The notes: generated by a model from the letters alone, not told the origin. 64,000 nucleotides of DNA from Paranoxybacillus sp035645275 (GCA_035645275.1 DASQMX010000026.1:682001-746000); one strand, 5' to 3'. Shown: positions 27,710 to 36,287, counted from the stretch's first letter. Made by a program: numbers and translations.

Positions 27710-28738
27710 TTAAATAATCAACATGGCATCGCCAAAGCTAAAGAAGCGATATCTCTCTTTCACCGCTTCTTCATAAGCGCGCAGCACATTTTCCCGCCCG
27801 GCCAGCGCGCTGACAAGCATGATTAATGTGGATTTCGGAAGATGAAAATTTGTAACCATGCCATCAATCGCTTTAAACTCATAACCCGGATAAATAAAAA
27901 TATCCGTCCATCCGCTTTCAGCCACAAAGGTACCGTTATGTTTGGAAGCAATGGTTTCTAAAGTCCGAGTTGAGGTTGTACCGACGGCAATAATCCGCCC
28001 ACCTTTTTGCTTTACCTCATTTAAAAGGCGCGCTGTTCCTTCTGTCATTTGATAAAACTCCGCGTGCATATCATGCTCTTCCACATTTTCCACGCTGACT
28101 GGACGAAACGTTCCAAGACCAACATGAAGCGTAATAAAAGCGATATGTACACCTTTTGCGCGAATATCATCAAGCAACTGTTCGGTAAAGTGAAGACCAG
28201 CCGTCGGCGCCGCCGCAGAACCGCGCTCGCGGGCAAACACGGTTTGATATCGTTCACGGTCATCTAATTGTTCTTTTATGTAAGGAGGTAGCGGCATTTC
28301 CCCAAGCGACTCTAATACCTCATAAAAAACTCCATCGTAGGCAAATTCTAAAATTCGCCCGCCGTGCTCTAATGTATCGATACACGTTGCTTTTAGTCTT
28401 CCGTCACCGAAGGAAATCGTTGTCCCTACCTTGACGCGCTTTGCTGGTTTTACTAGCGTCTCCCACTGATCTCCTTCCATTTGTTTTAGAAGGAGCACTT
28501 CAATTTTTGCGCCTGTATCTTCTTTTTCTCCATAAAGACGTGCTGGCAATACGCGTGTATCGTTTAAAACGAGACAATCTCCTTCTTTTAAATACGATAA
28601 AATCGCACGAAACGTTTCATGTTTCGTTTTTCCCGTTTTTTTATCAAGTACCATCAACCTTGATGCTTCCCGATTTGGAAGCGGTGTTTGCGCGATTAAC
28701 TCCTCCGGCAAATAAAAATCAAATAAATCTACTTTCAT
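27710..28738 (-). CDS. queA: S-adenosylmethionine:tRNA ribosyltransferase-isomerase
   Basis: A 342-aa enzyme that transfers and isomerises the ribosyl part of AdoMet onto preQ1-tRNA, making epoxyqueuosine. The N-terminal DLFDFYLPEELIAQTPLPNR and internal AAPTAGLHFTEQLLD and TNFHLPKSTLIMLVSALAG are signatures. Full length for the family. Start ATG at 28738. It is followed by tgt 27 bases later. Confidence 0.97.
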   Translation of the reverse strand: MKVDLFDFYLPEELIAQTPLPNREASRLMVLDKKTGKTKHETFRAILSYLKEGDCLVLNDTRVLPARLYGEKEDTGAKIEVLLLKQMEGDQWETLVKPAKRVKVGTTISFGDGRLKATCIDTLEHGGRILEFAYDGVFYEVLESLGEMPLPPYIKEQLDDRERYQTVFARERGSAAAPTAGLHFTEQLLDDIRAKGVHIAFITLHVGLGTFRPVSVENVEEHDMHAEFYQMTEGTARLLNEVKQKGGRIIAVGTTSTRTLETIASKHNGTFVAESGWTDIFIYPGYEFKAIDGMVTNFHLPKSTLIMLVSALAGRENVLRAYEEAVKERYRFFSFGDAMLII

Positions 28739-28768
28739 ATGTCTTCACCCGTTTCTATTTATTGAGAA

Positions 28769-28978
28769 TTAACGAAATCGTCCAAGAACGTAAAAAATGA
28801 GCGACAAAACAACGCTTAACAAAATTGAAGTAACAATCGGAAAATAAAACGTTGTATTGCCTTTTTTTATAACAATGTCACCAGGAAGTCTGCCAAGCTT
28901 AATAAATTGCATGACAAAACCGATAACAATTAATACTACTCCTATGATCATAATCATTTTTGGAAGGCTATTCATCAC
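28769..28978 (-). CDS. DUF2905 small membrane protein (YrzS-like)
   Basis: A 69-aa protein with two helices (LPKMIMIIGVVLIVIGFVMQ and VTSILLSVVLSLIFYVLGRF) joined by the conserved loop LGRLPGDIVIKKGNTTFYFP. Its start overlaps the ruvB stop by four bases, so it is coupled to ruvB. Function unknown; the family recurs next to ruvB and queA in Bacillaceae. Confidence 0.88.
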   Translation of the reverse strand: MMNSLPKMIMIIGVVLIVIGFVMQFIKLGRLPGDIVIKKGNTTFYFPIVTSILLSVVLSLIFYVLGRFR

Positions 28979-29973
28979 TTTGGGACCTCCATTCCAAAAT
29001 GCTCGTATACTAAGTTTGTGACTACGCGCCCGCGCGGTGTCCGCTGTAAAAAGCCGATTTGCAGCAAATACGGTTCATATACATCTTCAATCGTCTGCGC
29101 TTCTTCGCCGATTGTCGCAGCAATCGTATCCAAACCGACAGGGCCGCCGCGAAACTTTTCAATAATTCCTTTTAATAATTTATGGTCAATATGATCTAGC
29201 CCTAAGCGGTCTACTTGAAGCAACTGTAACGCTTCTTGCGCTAAGATAAACGTGATCGTGCCATCGCCGCGCACTTGGGCAAAATCGCGAACGCGGCGCA
29301 AAAGCCGGTTGGCAATACGTGGTGTTCCCCGTGAACGCCGGGCGATCTCAAAGGCGGCTTCTTCTTCAATTTCTACATCGAGAATATCCGCCGTTCGTTT
29401 CACAATTTGTGCAAGCTGTGCCGGCAAATAATATTCAAGACGGCTTAATACACCAAAGCGGTCACGAAGCGGTGCAGATAATGCTCCCGCTCTTGTCGTT
29501 GCCCCAACTAGTGTGAATGGCGGAAGGTCAATGCGCACCGAACGAGCTGTATGTCCTTTACCGATGACAATATCTAAACAATAGTCTTCCATCGCCGGAT
29601 ACAGCACTTCCTCTACAGAACGATGCAGACGGTGAATTTCATCAATAAATAATACATCTCCAGGCTGTAACGACGTTAAAATCGCCGCTAAATCTCCCGG
29701 ACGTTCGATCGCAGGACCTGATGTCGTACGCAGATGAACGCCCATTTCGTTGGCAATAATCGCCGCTAATGTCGTTTTTCCAAGCCCAGGAGGTCCGTAC
29801 AACAGCACGTGATCAAGCGTCTCCCCACGCATTTTCGCCGCTTCAATAAACACTTTTAAATTATCTTTTACTTTATCTTGGCCAATATATTCACTTAAAA
29901 ACTTCGGGCGGAGACTGTATTCAAGCGAAATATCCTCGCTATTTGCGTCACTAGCAACAAGACGCTCTTCCAT
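28975..29973 (-). CDS. ruvB: Holliday junction branch-migration helicase RuvB
   Basis: A 332-aa AAA+ motor. The N-terminal SLRPKFLSEYIGQDKVKDNL leads to Walker A YGPPGLGKTTLA near residue 60 and Walker B VLFIDEIHRL near residue 110. Sensor and arginine-finger region is LVGATTRAGALSAPLRDRFG, and a C-terminal winged helix follows (RTPRGRVVT). It follows ruvA by 12 bases; no ruvC is nearby, as in other Firmicutes that use RecU. Confidence 0.97.
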   Translation of the reverse strand: MEERLVASDANSEDISLEYSLRPKFLSEYIGQDKVKDNLKVFIEAAKMRGETLDHVLLYGPPGLGKTTLAAIIANEMGVHLRTTSGPAIERPGDLAAILTSLQPGDVLFIDEIHRLHRSVEEVLYPAMEDYCLDIVIGKGHTARSVRIDLPPFTLVGATTRAGALSAPLRDRFGVLSRLEYYLPAQLAQIVKRTADILDVEIEEEAAFEIARRSRGTPRIANRLLRRVRDFAQVRGDGTITFILAQEALQLLQVDRLGLDHIDHKLLKGIIEKFRGGPVGLDTIAATIGEEAQTIEDVYEPYLLQIGFLQRTPRGRVVTNLVYEHFGMEVPK

Positions 29974-29985
29974 TTTTCTTCTCCC

Positions 29986-30594
29986 CTATTTTAATAATTT
30001 TTGTAGTGCCAGCTTAATATATTGATCAGTTGACAAGTTTTCCTTCATTAATGCCGGCATTACTTTTTGAATTTCCCGTTCAGCATAGCCAAGCACTTTT
30101 AATGCTTCAATCGCTTCATCTAACGCTTGGGAGTTCGCTGAAACAGGATATTCATCTTCCGGAGTAAACAGGTCTGGAAATGCACTTGGAATGACATCTT
30201 GCAGTTTTCCTTTTAAATCAAGAATCATTTGCCTTGCTGTTTTTTTCCCAACACCAGGAAACTTGCATAAAAACTTTTCATTTTCTTCCTCAATCGCCTC
30301 GACAAGCTGCCGCGGCTCTCCAGCCGCCAAAATCGCTAAGCCGCCTTTTGGGCCAATTCCCGACACTTGAAGAAGCTTTGTAAACAATGTCCGCTCTTCG
30401 CGTGTATGAAATCCATAAAGAGCGATCACGTCTTCCCGCACATATTGATATGTATAAACCGTTACAACGACCTCTCTACTTTTCCGAAAAGAAAACGGAT
30501 TCGGTGTCAAAATTTGATACCCAATTCCGTTATTTTCAATAACAATATATTCAGGACAAACATAATCAACATAGCCGCGAATAAACTCAATCAA
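29986..30594 (-). CDS. ruvA: Holliday junction DNA-binding protein RuvA
   Basis: A 202-aa protein that binds four-way junctions and loads RuvB. It shows the OB-fold N terminus (MIEFIRGYVDYVCPEYIVIE), tandem helix-hairpin-helix motifs (LLQVSGIGPKGGLAILAAG and KFPGVGKKTARQMILDLKGK), and a C-terminal RuvB-contact domain (EAIEALKVLGYAEREIQKV). First gene of the ruvA-ruvB-DUF2905 unit. Confidence 0.97.
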   Translation of the reverse strand: MIEFIRGYVDYVCPEYIVIENNGIGYQILTPNPFSFRKSREVVVTVYTYQYVREDVIALYGFHTREERTLFTKLLQVSGIGPKGGLAILAAGEPRQLVEAIEEENEKFLCKFPGVGKKTARQMILDLKGKLQDVIPSAFPDLFTPEDEYPVSANSQALDEAIEALKVLGYAEREIQKVMPALMKENLSTDQYIKLALQKLLK

Positions 30595-31281
30595 AACCGT
30601 ACTCCTCTCCTTTTCATCACTGCCTTACATTGTATCATATAATTATCGGGAAAAGAACAGAAATGCGAATGTATATTCTTCTTCACATGATTTTTTACAT
30701 AGTATTTTCTGTACAATGAAAAAATGTTAGGAAAAGTAACTTGAATGGATATACAATATTATTTACAAAAAATCGTTCATTTGTTTAGAGAAGAGATGAT
30801 GGACAATTTAGTCGGCATTTATTTACATGGTTCATTAGCGATGGGATGTTTTCATCCTGGTAAAAGCGATATTGACTTTTTAGTGATAGCCAAAAAAGAA
30901 CTGACATTGGAAACAAAAGAAAGCATCGCGCGAAAATTGCTCACTTTGCACGAAAAACTTCCCAATAACGGTGGTTTGGAAATGAGCATTCTTTTAGAAC
31001 GTTATCTAAAACATTTTGTTTATCCGACTCCATTTGAGTTGCACTACTCTTCTCTTCATAAAGAAAAATATAGCCAAGATGAAAACTATATTTGCGGCGG
31101 CTTGGAAGATCCCGATTTAGCGGCTCACATCGTTGTTACTTATCATAGGGGCATCGTGCTCTATGGAAAACCAATTAAAGAACTATTTCAACCTATACCG
31201 AAAATATATTATATACAGTCTATTCTTGCTGATGTGAGTGATGCCAAAGATACGATAGTCAAAGGTCCTGTTTATTATACG

Positions 31282-31340
31282 ATGAACCTCTCCCACCTAC
31301 ACGCTGTTTAGAGGTGGGAGACTTCTCGGTGAACATGTTA
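31282..31340 (+). repeat. 59-bp hairpin repeat, copy A
   Basis: Starts ATGAACCTCTCCCACCTA and ends TTCTCGGTGAACATGTTA. CTCCCACCT and AGGTGGGAG form a nine-pair stem. It sits inside the nucleotidyltransferase pseudogene and introduces a TAG. All four copies in the window are 59 bp. It looks like an end fragment or minimal derivative of an IS200/IS605-type element (inference). Confidence 0.85.
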
Positions 31341-31541
31341 GTCTTATATTTCCTTAAAGAAGATATCATCTCTTCCAAAAGAGAAGGAGGAGAATGGGCG
31401 ATTGCATCGTTACCTGCTAAATACAAGCAGTTACTTGTTGAATGTTTGAATCAATATAACGGTTTGTCGAAGCAGTCAACTATCAATAATGATCAATTAA
31501 CAGAATTTGCAGCATATATGCTACACGAAATCAAACAGCAT

Positions 31542-31600
31542 ATGAATCTCTCCCACCTATCCTCCGTTTAGAAGAGGGAGATTTCTCGAAAAAAATGTTA
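31542..31600 (+). repeat. 59-bp hairpin repeat, copy B (diverged)
   Basis: Same length and layout as copy A, starting ATGAATCTCTCCCACCTA and ending TTCTCGAAAAAAATGTTA, with several substitutions that weaken the stem. It cuts the C terminus of the nucleotidyltransferase pseudogene. Confidence 0.8.
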
Positions 31601-31608
31601 AAATAACA

Positions 31609-31636
31609 AAGAGACTTATCTTTTTTGATAAGCCTC
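31609..31636 (-). terminator. Terminator after bofC
   Basis: Minus-strand stem AGAGGCTTATC / GATAAGTCTCT with loop AAAAAA, just after the bofC stop. Confidence 0.75.
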
Positions 31637-32125
31637 TTACTGAAATAACGCAAAATCCCGATACGTTTCGATAATATCTTTATAACGAGATTTGGAAACA
31701 ACACGGATTCCTTTTTTCAATTGTTCATGTTGATGGCTTTCTAACTTTTTTATATCGATTTGAAAAAACGATTGGATAACCCGCGATGATTGATTTGGTT
31801 TCCCTTCAAAGATGGAAAGCGTACCATCTTTCGTTAAACCGAAATATCCATTCGCTTTTGCAAGCGGGGAAATATCATTGACTAACTTTTGAAACACGAT
31901 TTGCTCATCATCCATATCAACAAGCTGCCATCCTTTATATTTTTTCCATATGTCTCTCATAGAAACAACCGTTTCTTCCGTTATTTCCTCGCTCACTTCA
32001 CCATCTAAATAAATTCGCTCTAAAATGATATTCATTTTGACTTCGTTAGACTCTTTCGCCAAACCATTTGTTCCTCCTGCCAATATGAACAGGATCACAG
32101 CAAACATTTGAAATATTCGTTTCAT
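31637..32125 (-). CDS. bofC: sporulation protein BofC (bypass of forespore C)
   Basis: A 162-aa exported protein. The signal peptide is residues 1-23 (FQMFAVILFILAGGTNGLAK), followed by the conserved LERIYLDGEVSEEITEETV and LAKANGYFGLTKDGTLSIFEG. In B. subtilis BofC, made in the forespore, is secreted into the intermembrane space and restrains SpoIVB, so delaying sigma-K activation; its ultimate target complex contains SpoIVFA/SpoIVFB, encoded here at 57.9-59.5 kb. Between ruvA and yebC, as in B. subtilis. Confidence 0.9.
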   Translation of the reverse strand: MKRIFQMFAVILFILAGGTNGLAKESNEVKMNIILERIYLDGEVSEEITEETVVSMRDIWKKYKGWQLVDMDDEQIVFQKLVNDISPLAKANGYFGLTKDGTLSIFEGKPNQSSRVIQSFFQIDIKKLESHQHEQLKKGIRVVSKSRYKDIIETYRDFALFQ

Positions 32126-32270
32126 GAACCTTCACCTCTCTCAAGGCAAAAATTTATTTGTTTCTATTTTCACCAATGAGAGAAGTTTTATCCAATTTAT
32201 ATTGAATAATTAATCATTCTTTTCCTTTAGCCCAATCTACTATAAATGGCTTTTGGCATGTATACAAATA

Positions 32271-32387
32271 TTATCTCCATTTGCCTAAACTTTTCTTCAA
32301 CTGCTCCCACTGCTGTTCTTCCATTATGCCTAATTTTTTCATCATCAATGAATATTGAAAAATCTTTTTATAGAGGCGTGCATTCAT
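32271..32387 (-). CDS. possible small protein, 38 aa
   Basis: A 38-codon frame starting with ATG at 32387, preceded by GGGAGTGAAAGGG. The peptide (N-terminal MNARLYKKIFQYSLMMKK, C-terminal QQWEQLKKSLGKWR) is basic and helical. It lies upstream of bofC on the same strand. The good box and amphipathic sequence support translation, but without relatives to compare it remains tentative. The opposite-strand frame here lacks a usable ribosome site. Confidence 0.4.
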   Translation of the reverse strand: MNARLYKKIFQYSLMMKKLGIMEEQQWEQLKKSLGKWR

Positions 32388-32780
32388 CCCTTTCACTCCC
32401 TCTAAAGTTATTTGTATCTATTTTATTCACTTCATACAAAAAAGTTTATATTACTAAATTTTTTTGGTTTCAGCAAAATCTATTAATGATGATAGTTTTC
32501 TCTTTAATCCTTCTTTTCAAAAGATGCTGCTAAATTTCAATGTTGATTTTTAGACCACAGAAAAAGACCAAAATAAGTCTTTTTTGTACGTCTTGTTCAA
32601 CTATCGCACCCGATTGTGAAACAAGAATAACATATTTCTTTTTCACCTATTTAACATAAATCCAAATTATCGGTAGTTAATTGGTAATAATTTAGGCTGT
32701 GAATAAGCTTCATATAAGGACCATACAACATACTAATAAATTAGGTGTTTATTTAAAATAATAAGGAGGCGATCTTTTGA
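32388..32780. other. gene-free stretch with one hairpin
   Basis: No convincing gene. AT-rich sequence with a hairpin at 32564-32590 (AAAAAGAC / GTCTTTTTT, loop CAAAATAA) that could terminate transcription from either side. Before the next gene, CATACAAC near 32721 with GAATAA about 15 bases earlier loosely resembles a sigma-E promoter; this is weak. Confidence 0.45.
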
Positions 32781-33185
32781 ATGTATAATCAGCCACTGTA
32801 CGTTCCATATATGAACTATAATCAGCAACCATATTATCATTTACGAAATTATGGTAATGAAATAAGAGATGTTGATGATGAAGTGTATCGACCTGATGAT
32901 GCTGAGGATGCTCCAACAACACCACCACCATCACAAACGCCATCATTACCAGCAACGTTTTCTGCTACTGCACAAACTGATCAAATCAGGACATGGATGT
33001 GTAATTGTTTAGGTAAATGGGGATTCTTAGGATTAAGACTGCCAGGACCTCTCGGAAGAGATTTTTGGTTTTATCCAACTGAAATCAGAAAAAGCGGAGT
33101 ATCTGGATATATCTGGAGAGGAGGGCGTCGTCGGAAAGTAAGTTACAGATATTCGCAAATAAGAAACTTTATATGTTTCACTTAA
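32781..33185 (+). CDS. unrecognised protein, possible spore-surface type, 134 aa
   Basis: Start ATG with AAGGAGG eleven bases upstream. The N-terminal 35 residues are rich in Tyr, Asn, Gln and Pro (MYNQPLYVPYMNYNQQPYYH), as in many Bacillus coat and morphogenetic proteins. A proline/threonine linker (TTPPPSQTPSLP) follows. The C-terminal 65 residues form a compact-looking domain with WMCNCLGKWGFLGLRLPGPL and a basic end (WRGGRRRKVSYRYSQIR). I do not recognise the family. A spore role is suggested only by composition and neighbourhood (bofC, coxA, safA). Confidence 0.6.
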   Translation: MYNQPLYVPYMNYNQQPYYHLRNYGNEIRDVDDEVYRPDDAEDAPTTPPPSQTPSLPATFSATAQTDQIRTWMCNCLGKWGFLGLRLPGPLGRDFWFYPTEIRKSGVSGYIWRGGRRRKVSYRYSQIRNFICFT

Positions 33186-33208
33186 AGTAATGGCCAGATA
33201 AATTATTT

Positions 33209-33267
33209 TAACATGTTCACCGAGAAGTCTCCTACCTCTAAACAACGTGTAGGTGGGAGAGGTTCAT
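33209..33267 (-). repeat. 59-bp hairpin repeat, copy C
   Basis: Reverse complement of the copy A pattern, differing at a few bases (AGGTAGGAG in one arm). It lies 24 bases after the 134-aa gene, next to the IS3 remnant. Confidence 0.85.
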
Positions 33268-33291
33268 AAGAAGAGGAGCATCTGCACATAA

Positions 33292-33634
33292 CCCTGCCAA
33301 GTAGACAATGAAAAAAGAGTAAATTAAACTGCGGTCTTTTCTCGATATTCAATCGGGGAAAGGCCGTTGAATTTTATTTCACACTCTTCGTTGTTCTTCA
33401 AAAGACTCGCCATTTCGAAATTTCTTGAGCCATTCTACAGTTTGCGCATCACTCTTCATTCCAAAGCATTCACGGAGTTGTCGATAAAACCAGCTCTCCT
33501 CCAAATTCAAACGAATGACTCCACGTTTCAGATCTTCTGAATATAAGTTAAAGGTTTATTCTTTTTTAACCATAAAAAATCCCCTCCCAGGTAGATTCCT
33601 AAGAACATCATATCAACACTGCCTACCTGTAGGG
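33292..33634 (-). mobile_element. internally deleted IS3-family element (IS150-like)
   Basis: Minus-strand sequence begins with a broken orfA reading LKRGVIRLNLEESWFYRQL and KSDAQTVEWLKKFRNGESFE, then jumps directly to the orfB tail IKFNGLSPIEYREKTAV. The ends carry an imperfect inverted repeat: CCCTGCCAAGTAGACAATG at 33292-33310 and CCCTACAGGTAGGCAGTG read inward from 33634. Everything between, including the DDE domain, is gone. orfA also has an early stop after MVKKE. About 343 bp remain; it could only move if a full relative supplies transposase. Confidence 0.8.
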
Positions 33635-33686
33635 GAGCGTATTAAAACGAAAATAAGGAGATAAAACGTTGATATATCAAGGCTTC

Positions 33687-34424
33687 TTACTCAATCGCCG
33701 ACTCATCTAAATTGTGGTAAACTTCTTGGACGTCATCATCGTCTTCCAACATGTCGATGAGTCGGAGCATTTTTGTTAAATCGTCGCCTGTTAACGTTGT
33801 ATATGTTTGCGGAATCATGGTGATTTCTGCTGTGACAAAGGAAAATCCGTTTTCGGCTAACTTGTTTTTCACTTCCTCGAAGTTCTCAGGTGCAGTATAA
33901 ATTTCAAACGATTCATCTGTTGTTTCCATTTCCTCAGCACCTGCTTCAATCGCCTGCAGAAGCATGTCATCTTCATCAATGTCGAATTCTTCACGTGAGA
34001 TGACAAGAAGTCCTTTACGGTCAAACAAGTAAGAGACACAACCCGTTTCTCCTAAGTTGCCACCGTTTTTCGAAAAAGCAACCCGTACGTTAGAAGCCGT
34101 GCGGTTTTTGTTATCCGTTAAGCATGTCACCATGACAGCGACACCGCCCGGACCATATCCTTCATATTTAACTTCTTCGTAGTTTGTATGCTCCTGATTG
34201 CCTGTCGCCTTTTTAATGGCACGCTCAATATTTTCGTTTGGCATGTTCGCTGCTTTTGCTTTTTCTATAACGAGACGGAGGCTTGGGTTGGCACTCGGAT
34301 CACCGCCGCCCATTTTTGCCGCTACATATATTTCCTTTGCTAATTTCATAAAAAGTTTACCGCGCTTGGCATCTTGTGCATTTTTCCGACGCTGAATATT
34401 TTTCCACTTAGAATGTCCAGCCAT
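33687..34424 (-). CDS. yebC: YebC/PmpR-family protein (YrbC)
   Basis: A 245-aa protein of the TACO1/YebC family, starting MAGHSKWKNIQRRKNAQDAK, with GYGPGGVAVMVTCLTDNKNR and NGGNLGETGCVSYLFDRKG. Older work calls the family a transcription regulator; recent work links the B. subtilis members to translation of proline-rich stretches. Full length. It sits downstream of coxA with a terminator between, the same neighbours as in B. subtilis. Confidence 0.95.
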   Translation of the reverse strand: MAGHSKWKNIQRRKNAQDAKRGKLFMKLAKEIYVAAKMGGGDPSANPSLRLVIEKAKAANMPNENIERAIKKATGNQEHTNYEEVKYEGYGPGGVAVMVTCLTDNKNRTASNVRVAFSKNGGNLGETGCVSYLFDRKGLLVISREEFDIDEDDMLLQAIEAGAEEMETTDESFEIYTAPENFEEVKNKLAENGFSFVTAEITMIPQTYTTLTGDDLTKMLRLIDMLEDDDDVQEVYHNLDESAIE

Positions 34425-34513
34425 TCTAAATTTCCCCTCTCATCAAACAAAATTTCCGATACTACTATACCAAAAAACGATAAACGGTAAAATAGAGTTT
34501 TATATGTAAAAAT

Positions 34514-34551
34514 GGGAAAGAACAGGCAGGATTTCCCCTGTTCTTTCTCAG
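34514..34551 (-). terminator. Terminator after coxA
   Basis: Minus-strand stem GAAAGAACAGG / CCTGTTCTTTC around a short GC-containing loop, just after the coxA stop. Confidence 0.8.
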
Positions 34552-34554
34552 TTA

Positions 34555-35277
34555 CTACCTGCGATTTAACGGGCGCTCGATGATTTCTCCGTTATTAAAA
34601 ATGGTTTGTAAATCCTTTTCAATTTCTTCAAATGGTTGTCCGTAGCGCATATTATTGTCGATGACACGCACACGTTGATACATGCTCGGATTCGAAACGA
34701 CGCGCACCTTTTTATTTTTCGTGTATGGAGCAACCGCTTGTTTTACCTTATTTTCAAGGCTCCTTGTATCTCTGCTGTTTGTATCAATCGCTACCAATAC
34801 ACTGTCACGATATACAAGTGCACGAGCATCGGCAACATCTTCGACCTTAGCAGCCCGCATCGCGATTTTTTCTGCTAACTCACCGTTATATCGATTGTAA
34901 TAAGAAGAACGGGTTTTTGCATTCATGCTGTTTAAATGACCGTGATAATTGATGTCATTATATTTGAAACGGTTATCGCGCTCAAAAAATGTGCGGTCAC
35001 GCTCAGCATAAGGAACAGTCGGATTCACAATCTCACGACGATTCACGTTCGTTCTTCGGTCCATTGCTCCTCTGTCTAAAAATTCCGTAACTGGACCATC
35101 ATTATCGTTCATGATGTAAACATTTCCGTTATTTTCGCGATTGTTTTCATTTGTATAGTATCCAATCGGACGGGCACTGTCATCATAGCGGGCATCAAGT
35201 GCCCCTTCATAGCTGCCACATGCCGAAAGGGCGCCCGCTAAACAAAATACGCCGACTGCCATGATTCCTTTTCTCAA
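34555..35277 (-). CDS. coxA: spore cortex lipoprotein CoxA (YhcN/YlaJ family)
   Basis: A 240-aa sporulation lipoprotein. The lipobox is MAVGVFCLAGALSACGS, with Cys near residue 20. The C-terminal domain (ADARALVYRDSVLVAIDTNS and KVRVVSNPSMYQRVRVI) is the YhcN/YlaJ fold. Position between yebC and safA matches coxA (yrbB) of B. subtilis. A TTG at 35277 has AAGGGGG eight bases upstream and is preferred; a longer frame upstream merely reads through the palindromic repeat copy 2, so it is not real coding sequence. Confidence 0.82.
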   Translation of the reverse strand: MRKGIMAVGVFCLAGALSACGSYEGALDARYDDSARPIGYYTNENNRENNGNVYIMNDNDGPVTEFLDRGAMDRRTNVNRREIVNPTVPYAERDRTFFERDNRFKYNDINYHGHLNSMNAKTRSSYYNRYNGELAEKIAMRAAKVEDVADARALVYRDSVLVAIDTNSRDTRSLENKVKQAVAPYTKNKKVRVVSNPSMYQRVRVIDNNMRYGQPFEEIEKDLQTIFNNGEIIERPLNRR

Positions 35278-35308
35278 TAGAAAAACCCCCTTATTTGCCT
35301 TCGACGCA

Positions 35309-35430
35309 AGGGGCTGACTCATAAGTGTCTGACCTCACGTGCACTCCACAATATATAGTTCATTTACCCAATGTTATATCCTATATATTGTGTTGTGGGG
35401 TCTGACACTTAGCTTTTAAGTCAGCCTCTT
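35309..35430 (+). repeat. nested palindromic repeat, copy 2
   Basis: Three nested inverted repeats: outer GGGGCTGACT / AGTCAGCCTCTT, middle TAAGTGTCTGACC / GGTCTGACACTTA, and inner CACAATATATAG / CTATATATTGTG, 122 bp in all. It lies between nadE (stop at 35547, minus) and the coxA start, so it is downstream of nadE in the same sense as copies 1 and 3 lie to their genes. It also occupies the region where a coxA promoter would be expected. Confidence 0.88.
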
Positions 35431-35546
35431 ACTTTTAGCATGGCAAATAAACAGAGGGTTATGGCTGTTAGTTATCGGCAGAAATGAACTTCTCCTGCCT
35501 GCCCTACTTCTAAGCGAATCTGGGATATTTTAGCGAACTCCCCGTG

Positions 35547-36287
35547 TTAAAATTTCGGTGGAGCCGCAGCAAGACGGCGCTTATGGTGGGAGCGATTATG
35601 TAACCGTTCAATAATTTGACGGTCTTTCTCAGGAATTTCTTCTCCCTTTAAGTATTTATCAATCATCTCATAGGTTGTACCCATTTCGTTTTCATCTGTT
35701 TGTCCTTCCCAAAGCCCTGCGCTTGGCGCCTTTGTAATAATTTCTTCCGGAACACCGAGAATGCGCGCCATTTCACGAACTTCACCTTTTGTAAAGTGAA
35801 TAAGCGGAACTAAATCAACGCCGCCGTCACCGTATTTTGTAAAGTAACCTGTATGCCATTCTGCCGCATTATCCGTTCCGACAACAAGATAGCCGTAATT
35901 GTTCGCAACCGCATATAATGTTGTCATGCGAAGACGTGCCCGTGTGTTCGCATCACCAAGTTTCGCTGCTTTTTCGTTCCATTCGCCTTTTTCTTTTAAT
36001 TGGCGCTCAATTTCACCGAAAAGCGTATGGTGCGTTTCTGTTAAATCGATGACATAATAATCGATTCCACAGCTTTCAACCACTTTTAAAGCGTCTTCTT
36101 TATCTTTCGGATTGCTTTTACAAGGCATAATGAGCCCTAACGAATTATTTGGAAAAGCGCGCTTAATAAGATGTGCTACCACCGCAGAGTCAATGCCGCC
36201 GCTAATGCCGACAATCGCTCCGTTTAATCCTGCTTCTTTTACTTGTTCACGCAGCCATTCGATCAGTTTTTCAATTTTTTGCTCCAT
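35547..36287 (-). CDS. nadE: ammonia-dependent NAD+ synthetase
   Basis: A 246-aa enzyme making NAD from deamido-NAD, ATP and ammonia, the last step of both de novo and salvage routes. The PP-loop motif AIVGISGGIDSAVVAHL is near residue 25, and TRARLRMTTLYAVAN and GTDNAAEWHTGYFTKYGDGG are family motifs. It lacks a glutaminase domain and is shorter than B. subtilis NadE (about 272 aa), closer to the short clostridial form. In B. subtilis nadE is not next to safA, so its placement here is unusual. It could process nicotinate or nicotinamide taken up from outside. Confidence 0.94.
   Translation of the reverse strand: MEQKIEKLIEWLREQVKEAGLNGAIVGISGGIDSAVVAHLIKRAFPNNSLGLIMPCKSNPKDKEDALKVVESCGIDYYVIDLTETHHTLFGEIERQLKEKGEWNEKAAKLGDANTRARLRMTTLYAVANNYGYLVVGTDNAAEWHTGYFTKYGDGGVDLVPLIHFTKGEVREMARILGVPEEIITKAPSAGLWEGQTDENEMGTTYEMIDKYLKGEEIPEKDRQIIERLHNRSHHKRRLAAAPPKF

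Larger units (their letters stand above)
30745..31600 (+). pseudogene. aminoglycoside-nucleotidyltransferase-like (AadA type) gene, broken by two 59-bp repeats
   Basis: Two frames together make one protein. Residues 1-178 of the first frame have the nucleotidyltransferase motif GIYLHGSLAMGCFHPGKSDI with the metal-binding Asp pair, then a DUF4111-like helical region. At GPVYYTMNL a 59-bp hairpin repeat (31282-31340) brings a stop. The protein resumes after it in another frame with VLYFLKEDIISSKREGG and continues to KQHMNL, where a second copy (31542-31600) ends it. Similar ANT enzymes adenylylate spectinomycin or streptomycin. The product is almost surely inactive. Confidence 0.8.

Noticed and set aside
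32246..32533. Plus-strand 95-codon frame upstream of the 134-aa gene
   Set aside because: No ribosome box and biased low-complexity composition; the opposite strand has a better small frame.
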